The notes under the pieces are model-generated. The model worked only from the letters and a program-made list of their open reading frames with translations. It did no database searches and had not been told where the DNA came from. From Sulfitobacter sediminilitoris (lineage in GTDB: Bacteria; Pseudomonadota; Alphaproteobacteria; Rhodobacterales; Rhodobacteraceae), in the NCBI RefSeq assembly GCF_010667575.1, contig NZ_JAABNT010000002.1, forward strand, positions 62,001 to 126,000: a DNA stretch of 64,000 bases, written 5' to 3'. The stretch's first letter is position 1, and every line of letters begins with the position of its first letter. Shown here in pieces: positions 37,663 to 49,108 of this stretch. Position numbers and translations under genes: made by a program.

Positions 37663-37893
37663 GGCATTCGAAAAACGCCGGTGGCCCGAAATTTCTTCGC
37701 GCGGCACGGCGCTATCCCGCAGGGGCAACTAACATTCGCTGCCTTTCCCTTTACAACCGGCCCCCAACACCGATATAGGCCGCTCCAGACATGCGCGTGC
37801 AGCCCGCTCAGGCTAGAATCACCTTCCCGGTATTTCCGGCACGGGTTTGGCGTCACGCGTCGTAACTTGAATACAACCCGAAGGTAGATCCTC

Positions 37894-38157
37894 ATGGCAA
37901 ATACACCACAGTCCAAGAAGCGTGCACGTCAGAACGAAAAGCGTTTCCAGATCAACAAAGCACGTCGTTCACGGATTCGCACGTACCTGCGCAAAGTCGA
38001 AGAGGCGATCGCCTCTGGTGACAAAAATGCCGCAACGGAAGCGCTCAAAGCTGCCCAGCCAGAGCTGATGCGGGGCGTGACCAAGGGTGTTTTCCACAAG
38101 AACACAGCATCGCGTAAAATGTCGCGACTGTCCGCCCGCGTCAAAGCATTGGGCTGA
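37894..38157 (+). CDS. rpsT: 30S ribosomal protein S20
   Basis: 87 residues, highly basic and helical: [18 protein letters not shown] at the N-terminus and [18 protein letters not shown] at the C-terminus, both diagnostic of S20. AAGGT precedes the ATG. It sits upstream of dnaA, a conserved order in alphaproteobacteria, and has its own strong terminator. Confidence 0.98.
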   Translation: MANTPQSKKRARQNEKRFQINKARRSRIRTYLRKVEEAIASGDKNAATEALKAAQPELMRGVTKGVFHKNTASRKMSRLSARVKALG

Positions 38158-38204
38158 ACGACGGCAGCAATTTTAGCGCGAGTCGGCTAATCAGTTGAAA
38201 AAAA

Positions 38205-38233
38205 AGGCATCGCTTCGCGGTGCCTATTTTTTT
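38205..38233 (+). terminator. Rho-independent terminator after rpsT
   Basis: A 9-bp stem AGGCATCGC/GCGGTGCCT (one G-U pair) with a TTC loop, preceded by an A run and followed by seven T. The A and T runs make it potentially bidirectional. Confidence 0.93.
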
Positions 38234-38416
38234 GTCTTCACGGTCTCAAAATTGGCTCAGAGATTCTTTTCAACCAATTGCCGAGTCAAGTTTGAAGATA
38301 TGTTGAAGCGACCCCGATCTAGTTGCTACGACAGTGTTGCGAGTCACTTCGCTGGGGGGACAGGCTTTGAATATCGGGCGCGTTGTGCGGTGCGCTTTCG
38401 ATGCCCAAAGACCATC

Positions 38417-38436
38417 GTCAGACGGTTACGTCTGAC
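38417..38436. repeat. Dyad 1 upstream of dnaA
   Basis: GTCAGAC-GGTTAC-GTCTGAC, a perfect 7-bp inverted repeat. Its GACGGTTACGTCTGAC half is repeated with two changes at 38493-38508. Confidence 0.6.
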
Positions 38437-38448
38437 AAGATGAATTGC

Positions 38449-38482
38449 AATTGTGCGACAGCATGGTTGCCCTGTCACAATT
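38449..38482. repeat. Imperfect long dyad upstream of dnaA
   Basis: AATTGTGCGACAG pairs with CTGTCACAATT except for a two-base bulge, around a 10-base loop. It lies between the two related short dyads. Confidence 0.5.
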
Positions 38483-38492
38483 CGAAAAGACG

Positions 38493-38508
38493 GACGGTTT
38501 CGTCCGAC
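38493..38508. repeat. Dyad 2 upstream of dnaA, near-copy of dyad 1
   Basis: GACGGTTTCGTCCGAC matches 14 of 16 bases of 38421-38436 and keeps the dyad (CGGACG/CGTCCG). The two copies are 72 bases apart, about seven helical turns. Confidence 0.55.
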
Positions 38509-38674
38509 GCAGCGCGCTCACTTGGGGTGTCGTAACGTTGGTCAGGCATTCTGTCAGGTGTCCATCGGGCGCAGGTCGGTTTCTCCGTTGGGACCGGATA
38601 GTCCCCTGCGTGCTGATGGTTGGGGCGTCGGCAAATTGCTGGCAATGGTATTAGACTGGGACAGAAAGAAGATT

Positions 38675-40030
38675 ATGACGCAGGAACAATGGGGCGAAAT
38701 CAGGCAGCGGCTTCTCAAGACAGTAGGGCAGAACAACTACACCACTTGGATTGAACCATTGGTACCGGGGCAGGTCGCGAACGGCATTGCCATACTGAAC
38801 GTACCAACGAACTTTTTCGGCAACTATGTCAGCCAGAACTTCTCGGACCTGATTTTGCATGAGCTAAACGCCGAAGGGATAACCGCATCGCGCTTGAACT
38901 TTGTGCTGAGTTCCCAGACCAACGCGGCCCCCAAGGCACAGCAAACGACAACCTTGCGCGCAACATCGGCACAAAAGACCGGTGGCATGAACAGCACGGC
39001 CCCACTGGAGCCGCGGTTTAGCTTTGACAACTTCGTGGTTGGAAAGCCCAATGAACTGGCACACGCTGCCGCCCGCCGCGTGGCCGAAGGTGGCCCTGTA
39101 ACGTTCAACCCACTGTTCCTGTATGGCGGCGTTGGCCTCGGCAAGACCCACTTGATGCATGCGATCGCCCAAGAGTTACAGCAGCGCAAGCCAGAGATGA
39201 ATGTACTCTACCTGTCGGCCGAGCAGTTCATGTACCGCTTTGTTCAGGCGCTGCGGGACCGCAAGATGATGGATTTCAAAGAGCTTTTCCGCTCTGTCGA
39301 CGTGCTTATGGTTGACGATGTTCAGTTCATCGCAGGCAAAGACAGCACGCAGGAAGAATTCTTTCACACGTTTAACGCGCTCGTCGATCAGCACAAGCAG
39401 ATCATCATTTCAGCCGATCGTGCCCCAACTGACATCAAAGACCTTGAAGAGCGGGTAAAATCGCGTCTGCAGTGCGGTCTGGTGGTTGACCTGCATCCCA
39501 CAGACTACGAGCTCCGCCTTGGCATCTTGCAGAGCAAGCTGGAGACACAGCAAAAGAATTATCCCGATCTTGAGGTCGGTGAGGGCGTGCTGGAGTTTCT
39601 TGCACATCGCATCACATCCAATGTGCGCGTATTGGAAGGCGCACTGACGCGGCTCTTTGCATTTGCGTCGCTTGTTGGACGCGAGATCAACATGGACCTG
39701 ACACAGGATTGTCTGGCCGATGTACTGCGCTCGAACGAGCGCAAGATCACCGTCGAGGAAATCCAGCGCAAGGTGAGTGAGCATTTCAACATCCGCCTGA
39801 GTGACATGATCGGCCCAAAGCGCCTGCGCAGTTTCGCGCGGCCACGACAGATTGCGATGTATCTGTCCAAACAGTTGACCAGTCGGTCACTTCCCGAAAT
39901 CGGTCGTCGTTTTGGCGGCCGCGACCATACAACGGTCATGCATGGTGTGCGCCGGATTGAAGAGCTGAAGCAAAGCGACAGCCAGATTGCCGAGGACCTT
40001 GAATTGCTGGGTCGTGCGTTGAAATCCTGA
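38675..40030 (+). CDS. dnaA: Chromosomal replication initiator DnaA
   Basis: 451-residue AAA+ initiator. Domain I covers about 1-80 (WGEIRQRLLKTVGQNNYTTWIEPL). Walker A is GGVGLGKTH near residues 151-159, Walker B MVDDVQF near 212, and the arginine-finger region lies in LEERVKSRLQCGLVVDL. Domain IV ends with the DnaA-box reading signature GRDHTTVMHG near 415-424. ATG 38675 (MTQEQWGEI, AGAAAGAAG upstream) is the family-typical start. An ATG at 38645 would add ten residues. Confidence 0.98.
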   Translation: MTQEQWGEIRQRLLKTVGQNNYTTWIEPLVPGQVANGIAILNVPTNFFGNYVSQNFSDLILHELNAEGITASRLNFVLSSQTNAAPKAQQTTTLRATSAQKTGGMNSTAPLEPRFSFDNFVVGKPNELAHAAARRVAEGGPVTFNPLFLYGGVGLGKTHLMHAIAQELQQRKPEMNVLYLSAEQFMYRFVQALRDRKMMDFKELFRSVDVLMVDDVQFIAGKDSTQEEFFHTFNALVDQHKQIIISADRAPTDIKDLEERVKSRLQCGLVVDLHPTDYELRLGILQSKLETQQKNYPDLEVGEGVLEFLAHRITSNVRVLEGALTRLFAFASLVGREINMDLTQDCLADVLRSNERKITVEEIQRKVSEHFNIRLSDMIGPKRLRSFARPRQIAMYLSKQLTSRSLPEIGRRFGGRDHTTVMHGVRRIEELKQSDSQIAEDLELLGRALKS

Positions 40031-40059
40031 CGCCGAAAAGACACGGGAAATATTGACTT

Positions 40060-40088
40060 GAGGGGCCCCAGCGGCCCCTCTTGCATTT
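40060..40088 (+). terminator. Terminator after dnaA
   Basis: A perfect 8-bp stem GAGGGGCC/GGCCCCTC with a 5-base loop and tail TTGCATTT. It suggests that dnaN has a promoter of its own or depends on readthrough. Confidence 0.75.
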
Positions 40089-40171
40089 GACCCGTTAAAC
40101 ACTCAAAAGTCTTGCGCAAGCGGGGGAACCGGGTAGTCTGCCTCTCCCGGCAGTCCTAACGGAGAAGGCAC

Positions 40172-41290
40172 ATGAAATTCAGCATCGAGCGCGCAGCCCT
40201 GCTTAAGGCCGTGAGCCAAGCCCAGTCTGTCGTGGAGCGCCGGAACACCATTCCGATCCTTGCGAATGTTCTGATCGAGGCCGACGGCAACGAGGTGTCC
40301 TTTCGGGCCACCGATCTGGATATCGAGGTCGTTGACAAAGCCCCCGCGCAGGTCGAGCGCGCAGGTGCAATTACAGTTTCAGCAACGCTGCTGCACGAGA
40401 TCGTGCGGAAGTTGCCTGATGGTGCACTGATCAACCTGACAGGCGACAGCGCCGCCGGGCGCATGACAGTTGAGGCTGGACGTTCAAACTTCTCGCTCGC
40501 GACACTGCCACGCGAGGATTTTCCGGTGATGGCCTCATCCGAATATGCCTCAAACTTCAGCGCGCCTGCCCCGGTTCTGCGCCGACTGTTCGACAAGTCG
40601 AAATTCGCGATCTCTACCGAGGAGACGCGCTATTATCTGAACGGTGTGTACATGCATGTCGCGGATGCGGACGGTGGCAAAGTGCTACGCTGCGTGGCAA
40701 CAGATGGCCACCGCTTGGCACGCATCGATGCGGACCTGCCTGAAGGGGCGGCAGACATGCCGGGCGTCATCGTGCCACGTAAAACCGTAGGTGAGTTGCG
40801 GAAGCTGCTTGACGACGACGAAATGAAGATCGCCGTGTCCGTATCAGAGACAAAGGTACGCTTTGCCACGCCAGAGATCACGCTGACCTCCAAAGTCATC
40901 GACGGGACATTCCCCGATTACACGCGGGTCATCCCGCAGGGAAATACCCGCAAGATGGAAGTGGACGCCTCCGATTTCGCGCAGGCCGTGGATCGCGTGG
41001 CAACTGTCAGCTCCGAACGGTCCCGCGCCGTCAAGCTTCAGCTGGACGAAGACCGTTTGATATTGTCGGTCAACGCGCCTGACAGCGGCGCGGCTGAAGA
41101 AGAACTGGTCGTGGCCTATGGTGACGAACGGTTGGAGATTGGCTTTAACGCCAAGTACTTGTTGGAAATCGCCAGCCAAGTGGACCGCGAAAACGCGGTG
41201 TTTTTGTTCAATTCATCCGGCGATCCGACGCTGATGCGCGAAGGCAACGATATGTCGGCGGTATATGTCGTCATGCCGATGCGGGTGTGA
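40172..41290 (+). CDS. dnaN: DNA polymerase III beta sliding clamp
   Basis: 372-residue clamp that tethers polymerase III to DNA. Three repeated clamp folds are visible. MKFSIERAALLKAVSQAQSVVERRNTIPIL opens domain I, and the C-terminus reads MSAVYVVMPMRV, matching the conserved MPMR end whose Met-Pro-Met-Arg residues form the protein-binding cleft. GGAGAAGG precedes the ATG. Confidence 0.98.
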   Translation: MKFSIERAALLKAVSQAQSVVERRNTIPILANVLIEADGNEVSFRATDLDIEVVDKAPAQVERAGAITVSATLLHEIVRKLPDGALINLTGDSAAGRMTVEAGRSNFSLATLPREDFPVMASSEYASNFSAPAPVLRRLFDKSKFAISTEETRYYLNGVYMHVADADGGKVLRCVATDGHRLARIDADLPEGAADMPGVIVPRKTVGELRKLLDDDEMKIAVSVSETKVRFATPEITLTSKVIDGTFPDYTRVIPQGNTRKMEVDASDFAQAVDRVATVSSERSRAVKLQLDEDRLILSVNAPDSGAAEEELVVAYGDERLEIGFNAKYLLEIASQVDRENAVFLFNSSGDPTLMREGNDMSAVYVVMPMRV

Positions 41291-41297
41291 CAAGGGG

Positions 41298-41317
41298 CGG
41301 ACTTGCTACGAAGTCCG
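41298..41317 (+). terminator. Possible terminator after dnaN
   Basis: CGGACTT-GCTACG-AAGTCCG, a perfect 7-bp stem a few bases after the dnaN stop, extended by outer GC pairs and followed by GGTTTCTGT. It is weaker than the dnaA and rpsT terminators. Confidence 0.45.
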
Positions 41318-41423
41318 GCCCGGTTTCTGTAAAGAAATCGGTTCGCGGTGCTCGATCCTACAAAGCGCAGTGGCCAGTCCATGATTTTCGGTTAGCTATC
41401 TGCCGAGAATACGGTCGGAACTG

Positions 41424-42521
41424 ATGGTTTCTCTGCACCTGAGCCAACTTACCCTTTCCCATTTCCGGTCGCACAAACGCGCGGTGATAGACTGTGACGC
41501 CCGACCAGTGGCGATCTACGGGCCCAACGGTGCGGGCAAGACCAACATCCTCGAAGCCGTTTCGCTTTTGTCTCCGGGCCGGGGCCTGCGCCGCTCTAGC
41601 GCCGAAGACATGACCCGCCGACCCGAGGCGCTGGGATGGAAGATAACCGGCATCCTGCACTCTCTGCATCAGGTCCATGAGCTTGAGATCTGGTCCGAGA
41701 GCGGTGCGGCAAGACAAACGCGTATCGATGGCAAGACTGCCCCACAAACCGCACTGGGCCGCATTGCACGGGTACTTTGGTTGATCCCCGCAATGGACCG
41801 CCTGTGGATTGAAGGGGCAGAAGGGCGGCGACGGTTCCTTGATCGTATGACGCTCAGCTTTCTACCGGATCACGCGGAACACTCGCTTAGCTATGAGAAG
41901 GCCATGCGCGAGCGCAACAGGCTGCTGAAAGACATGGTCCGCGAGCCGTCATGGTACGCCGCCCTTGAGGCACGGATGGCCGAAGCGGGGACCGCAATAC
42001 ACGCAGGCCGCTTGCGGGCGTTGGAAGCCATCGCAGAGGCACAAAGCAAGGCAGAGACAGCGTTCCCGGCTGCGTCGCTTGAACTGATCTGCGACATGCC
42101 TTCTGCGGCCAGTGAGCTGCGCGAAACACTCGCAGACAACCGTCAGCGTGATCTGGCGGCGGGTCGGACGCTGATCGGACCGCATCGGGCGGACCTATAT
42201 GGCGTCTACGAAACCAAGGGCGTGCCAGCCAAGGACTGCTCCACTGGCGAACAAAAGGCGCTGCTGGTTTCTCTCATCCTCGCCAATGCCCGCGCACTGG
42301 CGCAGGACTTTGGGGCGCCGCCCCTCTTGCTGCTGGATGAGGTCGCCGCCCACCTTGATACAGATCGACAGGCAGCTCTTTATGACGAAATCTGCGCCCT
42401 TGGCGCACAGGCCTGGATGACCGGAACAGGACCAGAAATGTTCGCTGCTTTAGGCGACCGCGCGCAGCGTCTTGAGGTCACGGAATCCGATGGCACCTCG
42501 CATGTTGAAAGGGTCAGCTAA
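41424..42521 (+). CDS. recF: DNA recombination/repair protein RecF
   Basis: 365-residue SMC-like ATPase that loads RecA at gaps. Walker A is YGPNGAGKTNILEA (about residues 32-45), the ABC-type signature region is DCSTGEQKALLVSLILA and Walker B LLLLDEVAAHLD. LTLSHFRSHKRAVIDCD is the family N-terminus. It lies about 130 bases after dnaN. Confidence 0.96.
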   Translation: MVSLHLSQLTLSHFRSHKRAVIDCDARPVAIYGPNGAGKTNILEAVSLLSPGRGLRRSSAEDMTRRPEALGWKITGILHSLHQVHELEIWSESGAARQTRIDGKTAPQTALGRIARVLWLIPAMDRLWIEGAEGRRRFLDRMTLSFLPDHAEHSLSYEKAMRERNRLLKDMVREPSWYAALEARMAEAGTAIHAGRLRALEAIAEAQSKAETAFPAASLELICDMPSAASELRETLADNRQRDLAAGRTLIGPHRADLYGVYETKGVPAKDCSTGEQKALLVSLILANARALAQDFGAPPLLLLDEVAAHLDTDRQAALYDEICALGAQAWMTGTGPEMFAALGDRAQRLEVTESDGTSHVERVS

Positions 42522-45029
<2,508 letters not shown>

Positions 45030-45036
45030 GCTGCGT

Positions 45037-45600
45037 TCAGCGCAATCCGCTCCGCGCAATGTAGGTGGCCAGATCAAGGATCAGCTGCCCGCGCGCCCGT
45101 GCGATTGCGGCTGGTCCGCCTGCGGGGTCTAAAGGTGTGGACAAGTCGAACAGACCTGACCGTTCGCGCCGCCCATCCTCTACCGCGACGAAATACTGAC
45201 CTGATGCGCGAAATGATCCGCCAGTCGTAGCAACCAATTCAGCAAAGCGGACCTCAAGACGCGCATCTGGCAAAGCCTCGAACGGCCAGGGTTCGGATGC
45301 CACACGCCTGTCCGTCAAACGGGCCAGGTTCTGGCTCAATTCCAGCGCAATCGCGCGTTCAGGTGCGTCAGCCCACAGTACGTCCGAGGAACTGGTCAGC
45401 GTCCCGTCATCGGCCTGTGTGTGAATCTCATCCGCTGCGGCGTAACTGGGCAGCGAAACATCCCGAACCTCAACCGACGCAAAGGCAATGCGGGTCTTCT
45501 CGCTGATTGCAGGAGGTGCCACAGCAAATCGTTCAGGCGATCCACAGGCAGCCAGCAATAACAACAAAGAAACAGAGAGCATGCGGGCAGCGATGGTCAT
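45037..45600 (-). CDS. pqiC: PqiC-type lipoprotein of a lipid-transport system
   Basis: 187 residues with a lipoprotein signal: hydrophobic SVSLLLLLAACGS ending in the lipobox LAAC (lipidation Cys near residue 19). The mature part fits the ABC-type transport auxiliary lipoprotein family (PqiC/YmbA), with VEVRDVSLPSYAAADEIH and a region ARGQLILDLATYIA at the end. It probably sits in the outer membrane and receives the PqiB tunnel. Last gene of the pqiA-pqiA-pqiB-pqiC operon, three bases after pqiB. Confidence 0.85.
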   Translation of the reverse strand: MTIAARMLSVSLLLLLAACGSPERFAVAPPAISEKTRIAFASVEVRDVSLPSYAAADEIHTQADDGTLTSSSDVLWADAPERAIALELSQNLARLTDRRVASEPWPFEALPDARLEVRFAELVATTGGSFRASGQYFVAVEDGRRERSGLFDLSTPLDPAGGPAAIARARGQLILDLATYIARSGLR

Positions 45601-45603
45601 GGT

Positions 45604-47688
45604 TTATCGTCCAATCAGCAGAGAATTCGGATTACGTTCAATGGTCCGCGCCAAAGATGCAAGCGCATCGGCGGCCTTCTGAATGTCGCGCAGAGCGGCT
45701 TGGGCAGACCGGCTGAGTTCATCACCCTTGTTGTACCCTTCGATCGTACGACCTGCCTGCGCAAACAAAGCCGTCAAGCGGTCCACGATCTGTGGCAAAT
45801 CCTTGGACGAGACCGCAATGCTGTCGGCAGCATTCCGGGCGGATGCAAGCGTTTGATTCACGTTTTCAATCGCCCCACCTTCACGCACTTCCTGCAGGGT
45901 ATAATTGACCTCATCAAGTGCTCGCTTCAGCGATCTTGGCAAAGCAATCGCATCCTCCGTGCCGATCACTGCGTCAGCAGAAGCTGTGAGGGCGGTCAAT
46001 TCCTTAACCAGTTCGTCGATTGCCAGAGACTCGGCTTTGGCGGCGACGGCTTCGATCTGTTCCACCAACGCAGGCACGCCAGCGACAGAGCTTTCAACCG
46101 CACTCGCAGCTGTAGACGCGTCATCCAGTACCGCAGAAAGCTTGCTCGCGATCCGCTCTTGCTCCAATTGTCCCACCAGCGTTTCAACCCGCGTCAGTGT
46201 GGCGTTAAGCGTCACAGGGATATTTCGCACATCATCTGATGATACCAACCCTTGCAGGTCAGCCAGCAGTTCGCGAACGTCCGTCGGTGTGTTGCGCAAA
46301 TCCTCATCAGAAATGAGCGCCTCGGCCGAGTCGAGGAAGGTGATGGCGGAATTCAACAGCTCTTCGATGGGCAGGTTGTTGATCCGGGTAAAGACACCCT
46401 CAACCGTGGCAGCGGCATCAGAGGTTTCATTCTCGGTTGTGGGCATAACAGGCAATCCGCCATCGGGGCTGACCAATTGCGCAGCAGGTGCATCGGGAAC
46501 AAGCAACAGTTCCACCTTGAGCCCGCCTGTCAGCAAGCTGGCAGAGGCCAACCGTGCGCGCATTCCAGCCTCAACGCGGCCTTGCAAGAAACTGAGTGCG
46601 GCCTCAGCCGTGACATCACCGGGCAGGCCCAATCGGGCGGGTTGAATAGACAGATTGGCGTTCAGGCGCACCCGGCTGTCGCCGAACTGATCAATGTTTA
46701 CGACGCCCGACAGTGCCGAAACTTCACCAATCTTGAAACCGCTCAACTCGACCGGTGCACCGACCGTAAGACCAGAGATGTTCTCGTCGAAAATTACGCT
46801 GATCTCCAATGGATCGACGGAAGAGGCATTAAAGAGAGAACTGCGCGCGGATTCCTTGTCGGGAAATATTTCGAAAACCGTTCCGTCCTGTACCTGACCA
46901 CCGCCAGAGACAAAGGTGTCAAAGGTGATACCACCGCCGACAAGCGTTGCGATGGATGAAAAGTCGATCTCAGCACCTGCGGGACCAATGTTCACGCTGA
47001 AACCCGACGTATCCCAAAACCGCGTGGATTCATTGATCAGATTGCGATGTTCCTCAAATATCAGGGCCTCGACAATCGCGAAATTGCCTCGCGGCGCGAT
47101 ACTGGCACGGCCAACGCGGCCCACTTCGATGCCCTTGTAAAGGATCGGCGCATTATCGGTCAGCTGACCATTGGCGACTGTACGAAACGCAATCTGAAGC
47201 CCCGGCTGACCGGGTCGGATCAGAGGCGGCTCGGACGCCCCTTGGAAACGCGCAAGGTATGGGCCCGGTTCATCATCCCACGACCCTTCGATATAAACAC
47301 CGCTCAGAACCGTGCTGAGGCCGGTGATGCCTTGCGCGGAAACTTCGGGTTGGACCACCCAGAATACAGCGCTTGAGTCAATGAAGGGCGCGACGTTCTT
47401 GTCCACCCTCACGCTGGCGGTGACCTTTTCCAAACCGGCGGTAAAGCCGACTTTCTCCACGACGCCCACTGTCACATCGCGATAGCGTAATTCAGTCTCG
47501 CCTGCCTTGATGCCAGCCCCCTGCTGAAACTCTACAACGATCAAGGGGCCGCGATCATTGAAGCTTTGCCATGCCACGAAAAGGGCCGCGACAAGGGCGA
47601 GCAATGGAATGATCCAAACGATAGATGCACCGCTCAGGAAAACTTTACGGGTTGGGGATACAGACACTTCTGGCAGGTCTTCACTCAT
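45604..47688 (-). CDS. pqiB: PqiB, multi-MCE-domain lipid transport protein with a long helical tail
   Basis: 694 residues. One N-terminal membrane helix (ASIVWIIPLLALVAALFVAW, about 20-38) leads into three MCE domains, about residues 45-145, 160-225 and 290-395 (KAGETELRYRDVTVGVVEKVG; ILYKGIEVGRVGRASI; VELSGFKIGEVSALSG). MCE rings stack into a tunnel across the periplasm. The remaining 290 residues are Ala-, Ser- and Leu-rich helix, probably coiled coil, longer than the tail of E. coli PqiB (about 546 residues in total). It overlaps the upstream pqiA gene by four bases. Confidence 0.92.
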   Translation of the reverse strand: MSEDLPEVSVSPTRKVFLSGASIVWIIPLLALVAALFVAWQSFNDRGPLIVVEFQQGAGIKAGETELRYRDVTVGVVEKVGFTAGLEKVTASVRVDKNVAPFIDSSAVFWVVQPEVSAQGITGLSTVLSGVYIEGSWDDEPGPYLARFQGASEPPLIRPGQPGLQIAFRTVANGQLTDNAPILYKGIEVGRVGRASIAPRGNFAIVEALIFEEHRNLINESTRFWDTSGFSVNIGPAGAEIDFSSIATLVGGGITFDTFVSGGGQVQDGTVFEIFPDKESARSSLFNASSVDPLEISVIFDENISGLTVGAPVELSGFKIGEVSALSGVVNIDQFGDSRVRLNANLSIQPARLGLPGDVTAEAALSFLQGRVEAGMRARLASASLLTGGLKVELLLVPDAPAAQLVSPDGGLPVMPTTENETSDAAATVEGVFTRINNLPIEELLNSAITFLDSAEALISDEDLRNTPTDVRELLADLQGLVSSDDVRNIPVTLNATLTRVETLVGQLEQERIASKLSAVLDDASTAASAVESSVAGVPALVEQIEAVAAKAESLAIDELVKELTALTASADAVIGTEDAIALPRSLKRALDEVNYTLQEVREGGAIENVNQTLASARNAADSIAVSSKDLPQIVDRLTALFAQAGRTIEGYNKGDELSRSAQAALRDIQKAADALASLARTIERNPNSLLIGR

Positions 47689-48338
47689 GACGTGCGCGAT
47701 CTCCCCTTTGCCCGAACATCCCAGATCATGCGGGAGTCAAATGCCTGCGCCGAAAGCATCGTAAAAATCACCGAAAGGGCAAAGAAAATGGCTGCCGGAC
47801 CGGGATTTATCGATGCCAGTGTCCTGAGTTGCACCAGCGCCGACAAAATCGCAACCACAAAGATATCGATCATTGACCAGCGCCCGATGTACTCGACAAT
47901 CTCATACATGAACTGACGTCGGTGGTTCGAAAAGTTGATGTTCTGCTTCACACTAATGGCCAGATAGGCAATCGCCCAGAATTTGGCGAGCGGGATCACA
48001 ACCGAGGCAAAAAGGATGATCGCGGCAATGCCATAGCTGCCGTAATGCGCCAGATCCACCGCCCCGCCGATGATGGTACTTTCATCAACCTTGAACAATG
48101 TCTGCGTGCGCAGCATCGGATATGCGTTCGCCGGGATATAGCAAAGAAAACCGACGATCCAGAAGGCCCAGACCCGTTGCAGGCTGAGCGGATCACGCGA
48201 GTGCAGTTTGTGATTGCAGCGCGGACAGCGGTCCACGCCCATGGGCGATGCCTTGGTACAGCGCTTGCAGGCCACAATACCCAGCTCACGTGCGGTTACG
48301 ATGTTTTCGGGTGTTCCAGACGATGCCATACAGACCAT
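47685..48338 (-). CDS. pqiA: PqiA-type membrane protein, second of a split pair
   Basis: 217 residues. A CxxC zinc-ribbon-like pair (VACKRCTKASPMGVDRCPRCNHKL) precedes four membrane segments (ALWIVGFLCYIPANAYP-like, IAAIILFASVVIPLAKFWAIAYL, IDIFVVAILSALVQL, AIFFALSVIFTMLSAQAF). In E. coli PqiA is a single eight-helix protein with two such ribbons; here each half is its own gene. The start overlaps the upstream half by about 43 bases. An internal ATG at 48329 is an alternative start. Confidence 0.87.
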   Translation of the reverse strand: MVCMASSGTPENIVTARELGIVACKRCTKASPMGVDRCPRCNHKLHSRDPLSLQRVWAFWIVGFLCYIPANAYPMLRTQTLFKVDESTIIGGAVDLAHYGSYGIAAIILFASVVIPLAKFWAIAYLAISVKQNINFSNHRRQFMYEIVEYIGRWSMIDIFVVAILSALVQLRTLASINPGPAAIFFALSVIFTMLSAQAFDSRMIWDVRAKGRSRTS

Positions 48339-48943
48339 TTACACATGAAGCTGTCCTGCGCGATGACGAGGACAACGAGAATGCCGAACATCCAGAACGC
48401 AGGCCCAAAACCTACGTTGGCAAGATCGGCGACTTTGACCAGCGCCACGGCGCAGCCAATCGCGAAAATTTCGGCCATCGACCAGGGGCGCAGCGCCTCT
48501 GACAGGCGGAAAGCCGGGATCGCATGACGTGCTGCGGGGCGGTCCAGCACGACAGGGATAAGAACGTAAAGTGTCAGCAGAACCCGAAGCAGCGGAATGA
48601 AGATGATAAGCCCGGCTGTCGCCAGTGACAGAAAGATCATCGGCCCGCCCGAAAACGCCAATGCTGCATCCAGGATGGAAACCGCATTCTTGTTCCCGGC
48701 AGCATCAATCGTGAGAAAGGGAAACACAGCCGCCCCGACGATCAGGAACAACACCGCAAGTGCGACGGCGATGATATGCAGACCCGCATTGCGCCTTGGA
48801 GCGATCAATACCTTGTGACACCGCTGGCACACCGCGCGTTCACCGTGGCCCGGTTTTTTCATGCGATAGGCAGCATCGCATTGCGGACAAACAATCAGTT
48901 CGTCCAGCGCGAAATCCACATCCCTGTCCGCGAAATCCTTCAT
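48296..48943 (-). CDS. pqiA: PqiA-type membrane protein, first of a split pair
   Basis: 215 residues from ATG 48943 (MKDFADRDVDFALDEL). It has a zinc-ribbon-like IVCPQCDAAYR and AVCQRCHKVL, followed by four membrane segments (LHIIAVALAVLFLIVGAAVFPFL; MIFLSLATAGLIIFIPLLRVLL; AEIFAIGCAVALVKVADLA; WMFGILVVLVIAQ). Ribosome sites are poor at all candidate starts, including an in-frame ATG at 49003. It is the first gene of the Pqi operon, thought to supply the inner-membrane part for lipid transport by PqiB. Confidence 0.85.
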   Translation of the reverse strand: MKDFADRDVDFALDELIVCPQCDAAYRMKKPGHGERAVCQRCHKVLIAPRRNAGLHIIAVALAVLFLIVGAAVFPFLTIDAAGNKNAVSILDAALAFSGGPMIFLSLATAGLIIFIPLLRVLLTLYVLIPVVLDRPAARHAIPAFRLSEALRPWSMAEIFAIGCAVALVKVADLANVGFGPAFWMFGILVVLVIAQDSFMCKWSVWHRLEHPKTS

Positions 48944-49108
48944 ATCTGACTGATATAGGATTGTTTCGTTGCGTGACACGCCATTCTGCGCAAACGGCGA
49001 CATCAGGCGGCTATTGCCGGGGGTTTGCTTAATCTTGGAACACAGCGTTGGCCCATGCGTTTGTTTACCAGAGCGTATGAACGCAATCGAAAATAAGAGA
49101 GGTACACC

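Larger units (their letters stand above)
38234..38674. other. 441-base dnaA upstream region with several dyads, no gene
   Basis: No open frame here looks coding. The region carries a pair of related dyads (38417-38436 and 38493-38508), a longer imperfect dyad between them, and GGGAC/GTCCC at 38590-38605. I found no run of TTATCCACA-like DnaA boxes and no AT-rich unwinding stretch, so I do not call oriC. It presumably holds the dnaA promoter and its control sites. Confidence 0.5.

Noticed and set aside
38195..38443. An 82-codon plus-strand frame between rpsT and dnaA
   Set aside because: It starts at the rpsT terminator and its composition is not protein-like.
38158..38674. oriC upstream of dnaA
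   Set aside because: I found no cluster of DnaA boxes and no AT-rich unwinding element. In several alphaproteobacteria oriC lies elsewhere, near hemE or parAB.
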